A stretch of DNA of 64,000 bases. Origin: Tamarix chinensis. Taxonomy: Eukaryota > Streptophyta > Magnoliopsida > Caryophyllales > Tamaricaceae. Positions 1 through 10,496 of this stretch are shown here, piece after piece (the stretch's first letter is position 1; every line of letters starts with the position of its first letter). Below the pieces are notes generated by a model. That model was not told the origin of the DNA, searched no databases, and was given only the letters and a program-made list of their open reading frames with translations. A program made the position numbers and the translations under genes. Location of the stretch: contig CM060176.1 of the NCBI GenBank assembly GCA_030549775.1, positions 101,537,569 to 101,601,568 of the forward strand. Direction: 5' to 3'.

Positions 1-560
1 CTACAAATTATAATAAATGTAATAACAATACAAAGAAATATCGATAACCCATAAAGTGAATATAATCACCATATAAGCATGGATAATCGCCACATTAAAT
101 GAGATAATCACCATCTAGGGTATACAAATAATAGTTAAAATTATTTTCATCACTATTCTCTATTATATATGTTCGGCACCAGTTTTATTCTATTTTGTAT
201 TCTCAAATATATTCGCAATGAAAAAAATTAAAAATCACCTAAAATGCGAAATGTAATAATCACCTAAATGATGCACAAAATCACTTTAGAATCCACCATA
301 ACCATAAAGGTATAAAATATAATCAATAATTAACCATATAAAATCATTAATGTACAAAAACTAAGAATAATGAGCTCAATTTACAAATTAACTCATAACC
401 AGTAAAAAAACATTGAAGTGCAATAAATACCTAGTGAACACATATCCCTTTCATAGAGGTCTACATAACTATTTTCTTATTCTGTATATACAAAGTATTT
501 TTTGTATCATTTTAAAAGAACATTAAAATTTAAAATGAATTTCAATTTAGGGAACTCTAA
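1..560. repeat. AT-rich sequence with recurring ATAATCACC motif
   Basis: No gene is visible. The short motif ATAATCACC and close variants (ATAATCGCC, TAATCACT) recur irregularly from about 60 to 310. The same motif recurs at 13,320-13,540, just upstream of a decayed FAR1/MULE-like gene on the minus strand. Inference: this may be the subterminal part of a related transposon whose body lies left of the window. Confidence 0.4.
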
Positions 561-589
561 TGCCTTGAACTTTTCTTAACCCAAATTCC

Positions 590-3500
590 TAGATGATCAG
601 TCTCCTAACCCCTTCCTTAACCTATAAACCATATTTGGACATCTTACCCTCACCTTTGTAACTTTATTATTACCTTTCAACCCTTAAAATCCTTATTTTT
701 TCAATTTAGCTAATTGACAGTCAACTAGAACTTACCTTCGATTGACCATCTAACAACGCTCCAAACTCTATCATTTAGGGCATCATACGGTTGACCATAC
801 AACTTGTTCTAGTTGACTAGAGCTAGGCAATTTTCATCATTCTTGATTTTATTAATTTATTCTAACCTCAAATAAATTTCTATGCCCAACATTTTTATAT
901 AGTTGGGTTCCTAAAATAGTTCATCACCTTTCCCTAATTTTTTTATGATTTTTAGAAGTTGATTAATTATTTTCCCCATTTTAAACTATTTATTGTACTT
1001 TCTATCTTACCTAAACCATTTTAAATCATTTTTAACTTTCTTAAATATGGGGGCTTCAAATTTTCGAGCTTCTAACACCCTATGATCAGATCTTATAGTG
1101 TCCTTAATCATTAAACCAATAATCTAACCACAATTACCTCAATTAACTTCCATCTACTCTTTCACACTCTCTTACCCATGCTAATCACTCCCATCACCCC
1201 TTGCCTGCAACCAACCTCCTATATGAATTCTCTCCCTCTCTCCCACCCATTTTTGACAACCATAAGTGGGGTATACCCTTGGTTGATCACTTTCAAAGTT
1301 AGCTAATTTTTTCCACTTCAAATTTAGTCTCTCCTCTCTCTTCATCTCTTATCTTTGGTTGTATTTTTTCTTGGCCTTCTGAGTAAAGCCCTCCATTCCT
1401 ATTTTTTCCATTCTCTTTCATCTTCAACTTTTAAAATCTTAAAAATTATCTCTTTGGTACTTATTATAAGCAAAAGAGGATAACTTTCATTTATTGGAAA
1501 AGGATTAATCAAGCTCATTCCCAAGCCTATTTTCAAAAATATTAAGAGTTATTATCACATCCTTTAATTTTTATCTTCTCTTCTAAACCTTGATATTTTA
1601 TCCCTGTCTAATTATTGTATTTTTATTTTAGGTGATTAGAGGGTGAAAGAAGAAGTGCATAAATACTAGAGTAGCTTTGGTAAGGAATATATAGCGCTAG
1701 ATTAGGGTTTGTTGTGCCTATGTGCTAAATTTTATGATTTCCAAGTTTTGTGCTACAGTGCATGTGTACGTTTTACTTTTATTTATATGCATGTATTGCA
1801 TAGTAAAAATATATGATTTTATGAGTTTTGTGATTTTATAAACAGTTGCCATATTTTGTGCCTTGCTAGACTTTATCATAAAATCCCAAGAATAATAATA
1901 TATTATGTCATATTTTTAAGTATATGGATGATTAGATTTGATTATGGTTAAGTATGGTGAATTTTGTAATATGTTGAGCTTACAAAATATGGGGGTTTTA
2001 TACTTGGGGAAGGTATTGGTCTTATGGCCTTTGAGGTGTTATGGGTTGTTTTAATTTTAATAAATTATATTTTTGAGATGTTAATAATGTAAGGATGGTT
2101 AGGTGTAGAATTAGTAAGATTTAGAGGCTTGTTGAAATTTGTAAAATATAGGGTAGCCTTGGACATAAGGGTAAATTTATCACCTTTTGATTTTTTATGA
2201 AAAGTAAGTATGTCATTGTGTTCCTTGAGGTCTTTAAAATAAATCTAATATATATAATATGTTAGGATTTGGTGAGAATGGATTAAGTTATGAAGATAAT
2301 AAAATTTGAGATGTTTAGGTAAACTAAAGATTTTTTGTCCTCTTAGATTAAATCTTTAATTTTGGTGATGTATAAGTATTTTATGGACCAAAATATGATA
2401 ACTATGAATTGTTAAGTATATTAATAATTTATGAATATCATAACGTATAATTTTATGAGAAGTGACTTAATTTAGGAATAGTAACTAAAAGGGTAGTGTT
2501 AGTATTTTATGTGTGAAATATTGGAGTTAGGGAGTGATTTTTAGATATGGTGTTTCTAACAATATATTTTGCTAGCGTGTTGAATTTGGTGAGTTAGAAA
2601 GCCTTATAACTAGAGTTGTGGCATACTTGTGAAATTAGGATTTATAAGGGTATTATGGTATTTTAACTAGTGAAATGTTCCTTTATGTATTTAATAATTA
2701 TTCCTGTAGTATCTTCAATGTGTATTAGTGATGCATTCTAATTTTTGGATATTATCAATTGTTGGAATAAATTTATAATAACTGGAGATCTCCAATCAAA
2801 TGATAAGTAGTTTACCTCATAATAAGCCAATGATAATAAAAGTGGAAGCACAATGACTAAAGTAACTCAAGAGCACAAATCTTATATGTTAAGTGCTGAT
2901 TGTGGTACTAATAAGACATTAATATTTAAAATGAAAGAACACATGAGATAGGACTATGCACTTTAAATTTTTTAAATTATATTACCTAATCCTAATGGAA
3001 CAAGATGAACCTATTTTACTCTATCTGACTGATTCACTAACTTATAGTGCTATGCATACTTAAGGACTAGAAGTTAAATAGTGGTCTGGACATATTTTAC
3101 TCTGGATGTGAGAGTATTGATAAGGTTAACTATCTTTCTCCCATCTACGAGGGAAAAGGGAGAGTATTTTTACTATAAATTCATTGACCTCAATGTGTTA
3201 ATGAAATGGGTTCATTGATCACCTAATTATAGATATTTAATTTGGCTCCATCTTAGGTATTTTCCATTCTTGAGTAGTTTGCTTGTATAATTTACTCTCA
3301 CTATGATATTTTATATTGCATGTCTTATCTCAATGATATATATTTGTTACCTTACTCAATATACAAGTATTGATCACCCTTTTTATGGGTATTTCTCATT
3401 AATACAAGTAGATACTGCCTTATTTGTAGGTATATATTGATTCAATGCTATTGTTGAGCTTACCTACAGTGAAAGTTTTATGAGTTGATTCAAGAGTATA

Positions 3501-3764
3501 GTTATCCAAATATCTGCGTGTGTGTGGAATTTTAGTCATCTATTTTATATCATATGTTCTCAATCTTCTCTATTTTGTAACCTTCTATTATAATGGTATT
3601 GAGTGTTTCCTACACCTAGTCTCTAAGTACAACTTTACTTTTTACCTTGCACCCGACAAAGAGAGTGTCTGTTCTTTGTTAGATGTAACGTAATATCTAT
3701 TATTTTGTTATTAACACTTCCATAAAATAAAATAAAAGTTAGTAGTAAAATTTGGTGTGTTATA
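590..3764 (+). mobile_element. Diverged long-LTR copy, related to the solo LTR at 7221-10086
   Basis: Colinear blocks resemble the solo LTR at 7221-10086. Examples are the 'actaataagacattaat' block near 2906, the 'ccctttttatggg' block with 'acaagtagat' near 3380-3412, and the block near 2460-2580 that matches 8880-8990. The right end (TTAGTAGTAAA...GGTGTGTTATA, ending about 3764) matches the solo LTR end. I could not place the left end or find a target-site duplication, so the start is approximate. No retrotransposon protein domain is visible, so this may be a solo or truncated LTR. Probable superfamily is Ty3/Gypsy from the TGTAAYACCC-type ends, which is inference. Confidence 0.5.
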
Positions 3765-5259
3765 AAATCCAATTGATTGGTATAACAAAAGCAATCAATT
3801 GCTAAATTGTATGTTTGTTTTGGTGGTTCTAATGAACCAATCAACTGGTATGCCAAAACTAGTCAATTATTTGTACTGAAACTCACAATATCTGTTTTGA
3901 TTTTAACTCAAATATCTTTAAATCCTTCACCTATCCTTACTAATCTATTATAATTTGATTATATATGATTTTTAGAGAGTTTTAAACTCTGATTAGGAGC
4001 CCTTTCATATTAAAATTAGCTCAACATGATCCCTAACCCATAAAGTGTATTTCCCTACCTTTCCCTTGATTTACTCCTTATCGCCTATCATAATCTCACT
4101 TATCTCCTTGATTGCATCGTGCATGCCTCTTAGCTTGCCATTATCCCATTTTTGTCCCTTTTCCTAATGTATCATGGATCTTCTTACACCTTTTCTCCAC
4201 GCTACTACTTTTAGCCACGCTACTATGCAATTTTTCTCATAAAGCTCAAATGTGATTTATCCTTCTTATTTCCTTGTCTCCTTAGCTCAGCCAAACCTTC
4301 CTTTTTTCTTTCTAATTTTCACTCTCATGATTCCTTTTAGCATACACTTGAAGTCTTCAACCTTCTCCCTTAGCCTTATAGAGAAAACTTTAGGTGTCAT
4401 CCATTATTTCCCCTCCTCCTTCTTGACCGAGCACCCTATTCCTCTTCCTTATTTTTTCCTTTCTAGTTTCCAACTTCCTAATATCACTTTGTTTAACCCC
4501 TTAGTGCTTCTTAATAAACAAAAGATTAATGTTAGGTGTAGTGAAGGAAATCATTGTTCTTAAGATCTTTTCCTCCAAGAGAAGGGTTGTTCTCCCTCTT
4601 CTTACTCTATTCTTCTTTTTTTATTTTTGTTTTTAACTTCAAATATATTTTTTAATTGTTTTATCCTAGATTCTTGATAGGAGATTAAGGTTCCAAGGTA
4701 TTGGAATGGTTTATGATTGGTCTTCCTTGCTTGAAGACATTGCTTAGGGTAAATATGGCTTGATCTTGTAGGTTATATTTTGGCTTGAAAAGTTTTGAAT
4801 TATATTTTTCATAGTAGAACTAGTCAACTAGTATAGGGCAAAACCAATTAAATAGTTTACTAGTTAACTAGTTTTGACCTACTTGTCAACTAGTTCATTG
4901 AAATTTTGTAGGTTGGTTTAGTGTAGCACCATTGGTCTCACCAACCAATTGATTTTCCTATACTAATCAATTGGTTTACCTATTTTTTGTTGTTTTTTCT
5001 CAGTTTGTTTTTCAGACCAATTTATTGATTTGTAGGACTAGTCAACTATTTGTTTGGAACCTTTGTGAATTGTTTAAGGGTTAATACTTAGTATTGATTT
5101 ATTTTTTTGGCTTTATATCTCCTAAAATAATTTTTAAAATGGAAATAATTGGCTTAAGTGAGGATGTATGGTATAAGATTGAGTGTTCATCTTGAATAAG
5201 ATATTCATAATTAAAGTGGAAGATAGTGAAATTATATGCTAACTACCTTTTGTGTATCA
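3765..5259. other. Repeat-derived DNA with CTAGT/CAATTG-rich palindromic motifs, no gene
   Basis: A pyrimidine-rich block at about 4050-4640 is followed by a stretch dense in short self-complementary words such as AACTAGTCAACTAGT and CCAATTGATT (about 3768-3870, 4815-4900, 4940-5055). The open frame at 4252-4563 is low-complexity Leu/Ser/Phe/Pro translation of the pyrimidine tract and matches nothing I know. Probably part of an old LTR element whose 3' end is at 10,496. Confidence 0.4.
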
Positions 5260-5504
5260 ACTAGTGGTTTTAGTCCATCTTAGTATATAGAGTTGTAATG
5301 ACTATCTATACTAGGTTAACTGGTGATTTTGATCCACCTTATTATTTGAGTTATGTTGACTATCTATATTAGGTCTGTTGGTGATTTTTCTCCACCTTAT
5401 TTGTTAAGTTGTGTTGGTTATCTATATTGGATAAGCTAGTAGTTTTAATCCACCTTATTATTTGAGTTTTTTTGGTTATCTATATTAGGTTAGTAGATGA
5501 TTTT
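5260..5504 (+). repeat. ~59 bp tandem repeat, first part (about four units)
   Basis: Units of 58-59 bp start at about 5260, 5319, 5378 and 5436. Each reads roughly 'ctagtgrttttratccacc...ttgagttrtgttg...tatctatattrgg'. The array stops abruptly at the hAT insertion (5505) and continues in the same register at 6671. Confidence 0.85.
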
Positions 5505-6670
5505 AATAGCTTTAAAAATTAGACTGAACTAGCCAATCATACCAATGAACCGGTTACCAAGTGTCCTTTTTAGTCCAAGTAGAGTATTTAACCAGTTATG
5601 CATGTTGCCCAATAAAAACTATTAGAACCAGTTGGATTTTCCAAAAAGCTGAAAATCGGCCTTTTTTCAAAAATCCACTCCAATCAATGTCTTCTTCTAC
5701 TTTATTCTTCTTTATCGAGGCACATTTTAAAAACCCACTGGAACTACCTTTGTTGCACACATATCATGCTAAAAAAGATGGCGGTCGAGTGAACGCCACA
5801 ATTATTTGTAGCTATTTCAAGACATAAAATGAAGACAATACAATCACCAAGAAAAGTTAGAAAACTTTTGAATATTAGGAGGGTGAAGGAGTTTGGGGTT
5901 GTGGTTTGGGTAGGAGATGTGAGGTTTCATATATAAGAATAGGGAAATAAATTTCAATTTGCAAAGAGGGAGGATGATGAGGTAAGGATAGAAATTGATT
6001 TGGGTTGTAGGATATGAAATCCAATAATAAAAAATATATTTTAGATTTCTTAGAGAGAGAAGGGAGTTGGGAAGCCACACATCAAATGTGAAAATGGAAA
6101 ATGTTACCAAAAAAATATGATTATATACTAGGTTATGGTTTGATTGGGCTTAGGCTTACCTTGGATTAGCTTGGCTAGGGTTGAAGTTAATTGATTATAT
6201 TATGTTAACAATATCATACTTATTTTAAGGATAATAATATCATACTCATTTTCAAGGATATTAATAACATACATATTTTAAAGATAATTTTAAGAATAAA
6301 TTTTATTTAGGTACTTTTAATATTTATCTTAGTATTTTTTAAATAATTTTTTTCTATAATTTAAATCAAATACCTTCACATTTAAAATTATTTTCACATG
6401 AATAATTAATGGGTACCTATATGGAATTAGAAAAATAATTTATTTTATTAATTAGGTACAAAATAATAATTAAATATAAGCTAACTAAGCAGACTTATAG
6501 AAATAAATTTTAAAATTGATATGCTATATTATATTTAAATTTATTTTTTTATATACTTATAAAACTAATTAAACCACTACTTGAACACATTCAAACTACT
6601 GGTTCGACTAATAAACTACTAAACCCATCATAAGACTAGTTTAATGACCGATCTGATTTTTAAAACTATG
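5505..6670 (+). mobile_element. Non-autonomous hAT element, 1166 bp, same family as the hAT at 31050-35831
   Basis: The left end AATAGCTTTAAAAATTAGAC and the right end TTTTTAAAACTATG are imperfect terminal inverted repeats. They match the ends of the autonomous-type hAT at 31050-35831, whose ends are CATAGTATTAAAAATCGG and TTTTTAAAACTATG. Subterminal CCAATGAACCGGT and ACTACTGGTTCGACTA segments also match. Flanks are an 8 bp target-site duplication with one mismatch, ATGATTTT (5497-5504) and ATGGTTTT (6671-6678). Removing the element restores the interrupted tandem array. The interior shows no transposase motif; its open frames (e.g. 5561-5827) are not recognisable. Either an internal-deletion derivative with replaced interior or an old degenerate copy. 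Confidence 0.85.
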
Positions 6671-6985
6671 ATGGTTTTCAACCATCTTATCTTTTGAGTT
6701 GTGTTGGCTATATATATTGGGCGAGTTGGTGGTTTTAGTCTACCTTATCTGTTGAGTAATGTTGGCTATCTATATTGGGTCATCTAGTAATTTTAATCCG
6801 CCTTTGATTGGGATGCGCTAACTATATATATTAGGTTAGTTGGTGGTAGATGATACACCCTTATTTGAGTTGTGTTGGTTGTCTATATTGAGTCACTTGG
6901 TAGTAGCCATATCACCCATGTGATTTGTTGTCTTATTCTAATTATTTATATTAGATTAACTAGTGGTAACTAGTCCACTTATCTA
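6671..6985 (+). repeat. ~59 bp tandem repeat, second part (about five degenerate units)
   Basis: This continues the array at 5260-5504 after the hAT insertion, with the same 'gttggtggttttagtc...ttgagttgtgttgg...tatctatattggg' unit. Later units are increasingly degenerate and the register fades near 6985. Confidence 0.8.
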
Positions 6986-7220
6986 AGTATGAGAATGATA
7001 TGGGAATAATATGAGGTGTGCGATGAATATGGATTTTGAAAAACATGAGTATGAATGGGGTTATTCTATGAGTTGATTATGAGTAATATGTGATAGCATG
7101 TCTACATGTATTGCATGTTTTACTATTTTTTATACCATACCCTATGTGTTACATATTGCCGCTTTGGGGAATGACTTGTTTACTTAATATATCGTGTGTA
7201 TTGATACTACAATTTGTAGG
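6986..7220 (+). mobile_element. Outer LTR segment left of the nested solo LTR
   Basis: The sequence around 7165-7220 (tacttaatatatcgtgtgtattg and on to gtagg) resembles the 'ttactcaatacgtagcatac' block of the LTR family at 9610-9700. It is continuous with 10,092-10,496 once the solo LTR at 7221-10086 is removed, so it belongs to the host LTR. Confidence 0.5.
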
Positions 7221-10086
7221 TATAATATCCCAAATTTAACCCAACCCTAATCCTGAGTGGTTCATATTTTTTAATTTTATCCTAATTATTTAATCATAAA
7301 TCTAACTCAACTTTAATCCTAAACCTAACCTTCTTTCCCTTCTTTTTTTTTCTTTTCCCCTTATATACTATTCTTTCCTTTTTCCCTTCCCTTGTTCTCT
7401 TCTTTCCTTCCTGTGTGACTTCCCCTGCTAACTAAGTGTTTCTCAGTTTGGTTAATCAAACCAAACCTTTCCAACTATTATAAAGATTACACTCCACCAT
7501 CATCACCTTACCTAGGTAAAAAAAATAAAAAATTTACGCCGTCCATGCCCTATAAATTTGTGCCACACTACTCCACCATTGCACGCTTCACTCCTCAGCT
7601 TCTTTCTCACTCCATCCATTCACACGCCATCTACCACTATAAATACCCCTTCTCCCTCTCTCCTTACTTCATTTTATTCTCCACCAAACTCATCCTTGAT
7701 TCCATCTCTGTATTCCTAACTTTTGTATGCATCATCCAATTGATTTTTACCATTTTTGTGTAGTAATCTCAACATAACTTGATGCACCTCACACTGCACC
7801 ACCATAATTTATGCAAAAACTTCATGTTGCACCCTTTTGGAGAGTCAAAAGCACACATAGCCACCCTATTCCAGTCCCCCATCCTCAGTCTCTTCATGCA
7901 GCAACATCCCTAAAACTACCCAACCTTCATGTAGCCTTCCTTCTCTAGCAAACATACCTTACATAGCCTACCACTGCCCAATGTGAGGTGCTTACATTAC
8001 TCAACCTCCCTAGTGTGAGATACACATGATCTCACCTCCTACCTACATAAGAGACTCACACAATTCAGCCTCATTTTCACCACACCTTCATGTAGCTTTG
8101 AGCCTTTTCTTTTGCTTCAGTTCTTGATCTTTTCCAACCTCCTTTTCCTTTTTTTCCCTAAATTCTAACCATGGGGTTTCCTTAATTTTAGGTGATTTTT
8201 TGGTGGTCTTGGAGAAGGAGAGTTAGGGTTATACTTGCTTAGAGACTAGTGACATTTAGGTAAGGATATTAGGTCATAGTTTAGGGTTTTGGTGCTATGC
8301 ATAGATTTTTATGTAATATTATGCTTAGTATTATTATATTTCATAAATCATGTTATCGATGTCATTTTATGATATTTTTTGTATTATGTTGTGGATAATT
8401 GAGTATTATGCGAAAACATGCATTCATGTGTATCGCTTGGTTAAGTTTTGTTTTATAAATTGAGTATATTGGCACAATCCACTGTCTTATCTGGGTTACG
8501 ATGAATAACTTGTAAATATGGTTAAGTATGATCATGATAATATATATTGGAGGTTGAAAGTTGATAATCTCGAGACTCGTAGAATATTTGTGAAAGTTTG
8601 GGTGTTTCGGCTATCTTCATAGTATTTAGGTCATTTCATAATATTCTATAAAATAAGTATGGTATAATAATCATTAAGGATTTTATAATTTATTTCATGA
8701 GTAATACGATCAAATTGAGGTTGATTAGGACATAAGTTATCTAAAACAGACTTTGAGGCATTTAAGTAAGATAAGGGTAGTTTGGTCAATATGGGTTAAA
8801 TATTGGTTTAAAAATATTCTAAGTATGATATGTGAAATACTTGGGGTAATTATGAGTAACATAAGTCTAATAAAATAATAAAATAGCTTAAATTGGGAAT
8901 AATAACCCTAAAGGTAGATTTATTATCGCATATATAAGACGTTAGAGTTAGATCTTGATTTTCAAATATGTCATCGATAATGATATGTTAGGATGGTACT
9001 AAATGTGGTGGTTTGATGAGTCTTATAGAAGAATTTAATCGTATTTTGCAAAATAGGATTTCATAGGGGATTTGTGACCATTATTCTTAGGGAAAGACCT
9101 AAATCACATACGATTGTGTTTTATGTTCTGTGCATATTTATGTTAATTATACATAATAATATCGAGATAACTAGTAGTCTAATAAGACATTAATACTTAA
9201 AGTAAAAGATCACGTGAGTTAGGATCGAGTTGTATATGCTCGTTCTACTAGATGAGAATAGTATCCAAAAGTATTTTCCCCTAAGAGATATATATGTCTG
9301 TTCCACCGGACAAAAATAGTAGCTACGAGCATTTTGCCAAGGGATTTTTACTAGTTCGTTCCACCAGCTTAATAATAATGGCCGGATACATTTTTATCCT
9401 ATAAGGTATTTGAGTTTGTTATATCAGATTAAGAATTCTGGGATCCCTAAGCTTAACGTAACTCGGTAAATAGATTGTATGTATACCTAATAATGAAAAT
9501 TCGGTTCGGTTCTTCCCTTACATCACCTCATGTTTAATCAATGTGTATGATTAGTCTTTCCATGTGACCTTATATGTTGTATATGCCTTTACTATGACTG
9601 TATAGTTAACTTACTCAATACGTAGCATACTGACCATCCTTTTTATGGTTGTTGTTCATTTCTACGAGTAGATGACCCATATTATGTTGTGTAGGTCACT
9701 AAGGACTTTCTTTCACTTCTTGGGATGAACTACCTATGGAGGAGTGATTTTTTATGTCTTGGGGTTGGGCATAGAGTAAACATTATATGGCAAATAGTTT
9801 TTGTTCGAATACCTTTTGGACTCTTAGTTCCATTAGATCCTCTTTTGCTGTATTTTATTTATTTTGTACTCAGAGTTAATCTCTAAATGCTTAGGTTAGT
9901 TTTATGAAAAGTTTCTTTGATTATATGGTTATGTCATTTTAAGTTCCAAGAGTTTTTCCTTGTATTCGATGTAAGAATGGTATGGTAAACCAGTCTTACA
10001 TCGAGTACAGTGGTAACACCCAATTATCTTGATATTATGTTTCCACTAAATTAAAAAATTTTAGTAGTAAATTTTGGGGTATTGTA
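7221..10086 (+). mobile_element. Solo LTR, 2866 bp, probable Ty3/Gypsy, TSD GTAGG
   Basis: The left end TATAATATCCC and right end GGGGTATTGTA are imperfect inverted ends, as expected for decayed TGTAATACCCC...GGGGTATTACA termini. A perfect 5 bp target-site duplication GTAGG flanks it (7216-7220 and 10087-10091), typical of LTR-retrotransposon integration. There is no gag-pol sequence between the ends, so this is one LTR left by LTR-LTR recombination. A pyrimidine-rich stretch (7320-7420) and C-rich blocks lie in the 5' half. The open frame at 7545-7763 is not a recognisable gene. Superfamily assignment is inferred from the ends only. Confidence 0.8.
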
Positions 10087-10091
10087 GTAGG

Positions 10092-10496
10092 TTACCTATT
10101 TTAAGTGTTGGTTGATGATGATAATACATTGTTGATGTGTCGGGGTAGAAGTGATGTGTGTAAGATGATACTTAGAGTAGGAGTTATCCGATGGTGTTCA
10201 TGGATTCTTTTGTGATTCATTTATTTTGGATCTTATGCTCCATTTTATAGCCTTTTGATGTTTTTTAGGAGTTTTTCTACTCAACAATTATTTTATTATA
10301 TAATTTAATCTTCCATTCATTATCTCTATTTTGTGTCATGTTTGTGAACTTTTTTAGCCTTACCTTTAGCATTAGATTGGTGTAGCAACTGAACCTGTGC
10401 TAGGAGTGGCAACAACATCTTTTTTTTTAGTTTTCTCCTTTTGCAAATCTAGTGTTGTAGACAAAATCTTTTGACTCAAAAATTTGGGGTGTTACA
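10092..10496 (+). mobile_element. 3' end of an outer LTR
   Basis: The sequence ends in TTTGGGGTGTTACA at 10496, the standard right end of plant Gypsy LTRs that start TGTAACACC. It was interrupted by the solo LTR at 7221-10086. The left end of the outer LTR was not located; it probably includes the tandem array at 5260-6985. Confidence 0.55.

Noticed and set aside
4252..4563. 103-residue open frame in the pyrimidine-rich block
   Set aside because: Low-complexity Leu/Ser/Phe/Pro translation of a C/T-rich transposon region.
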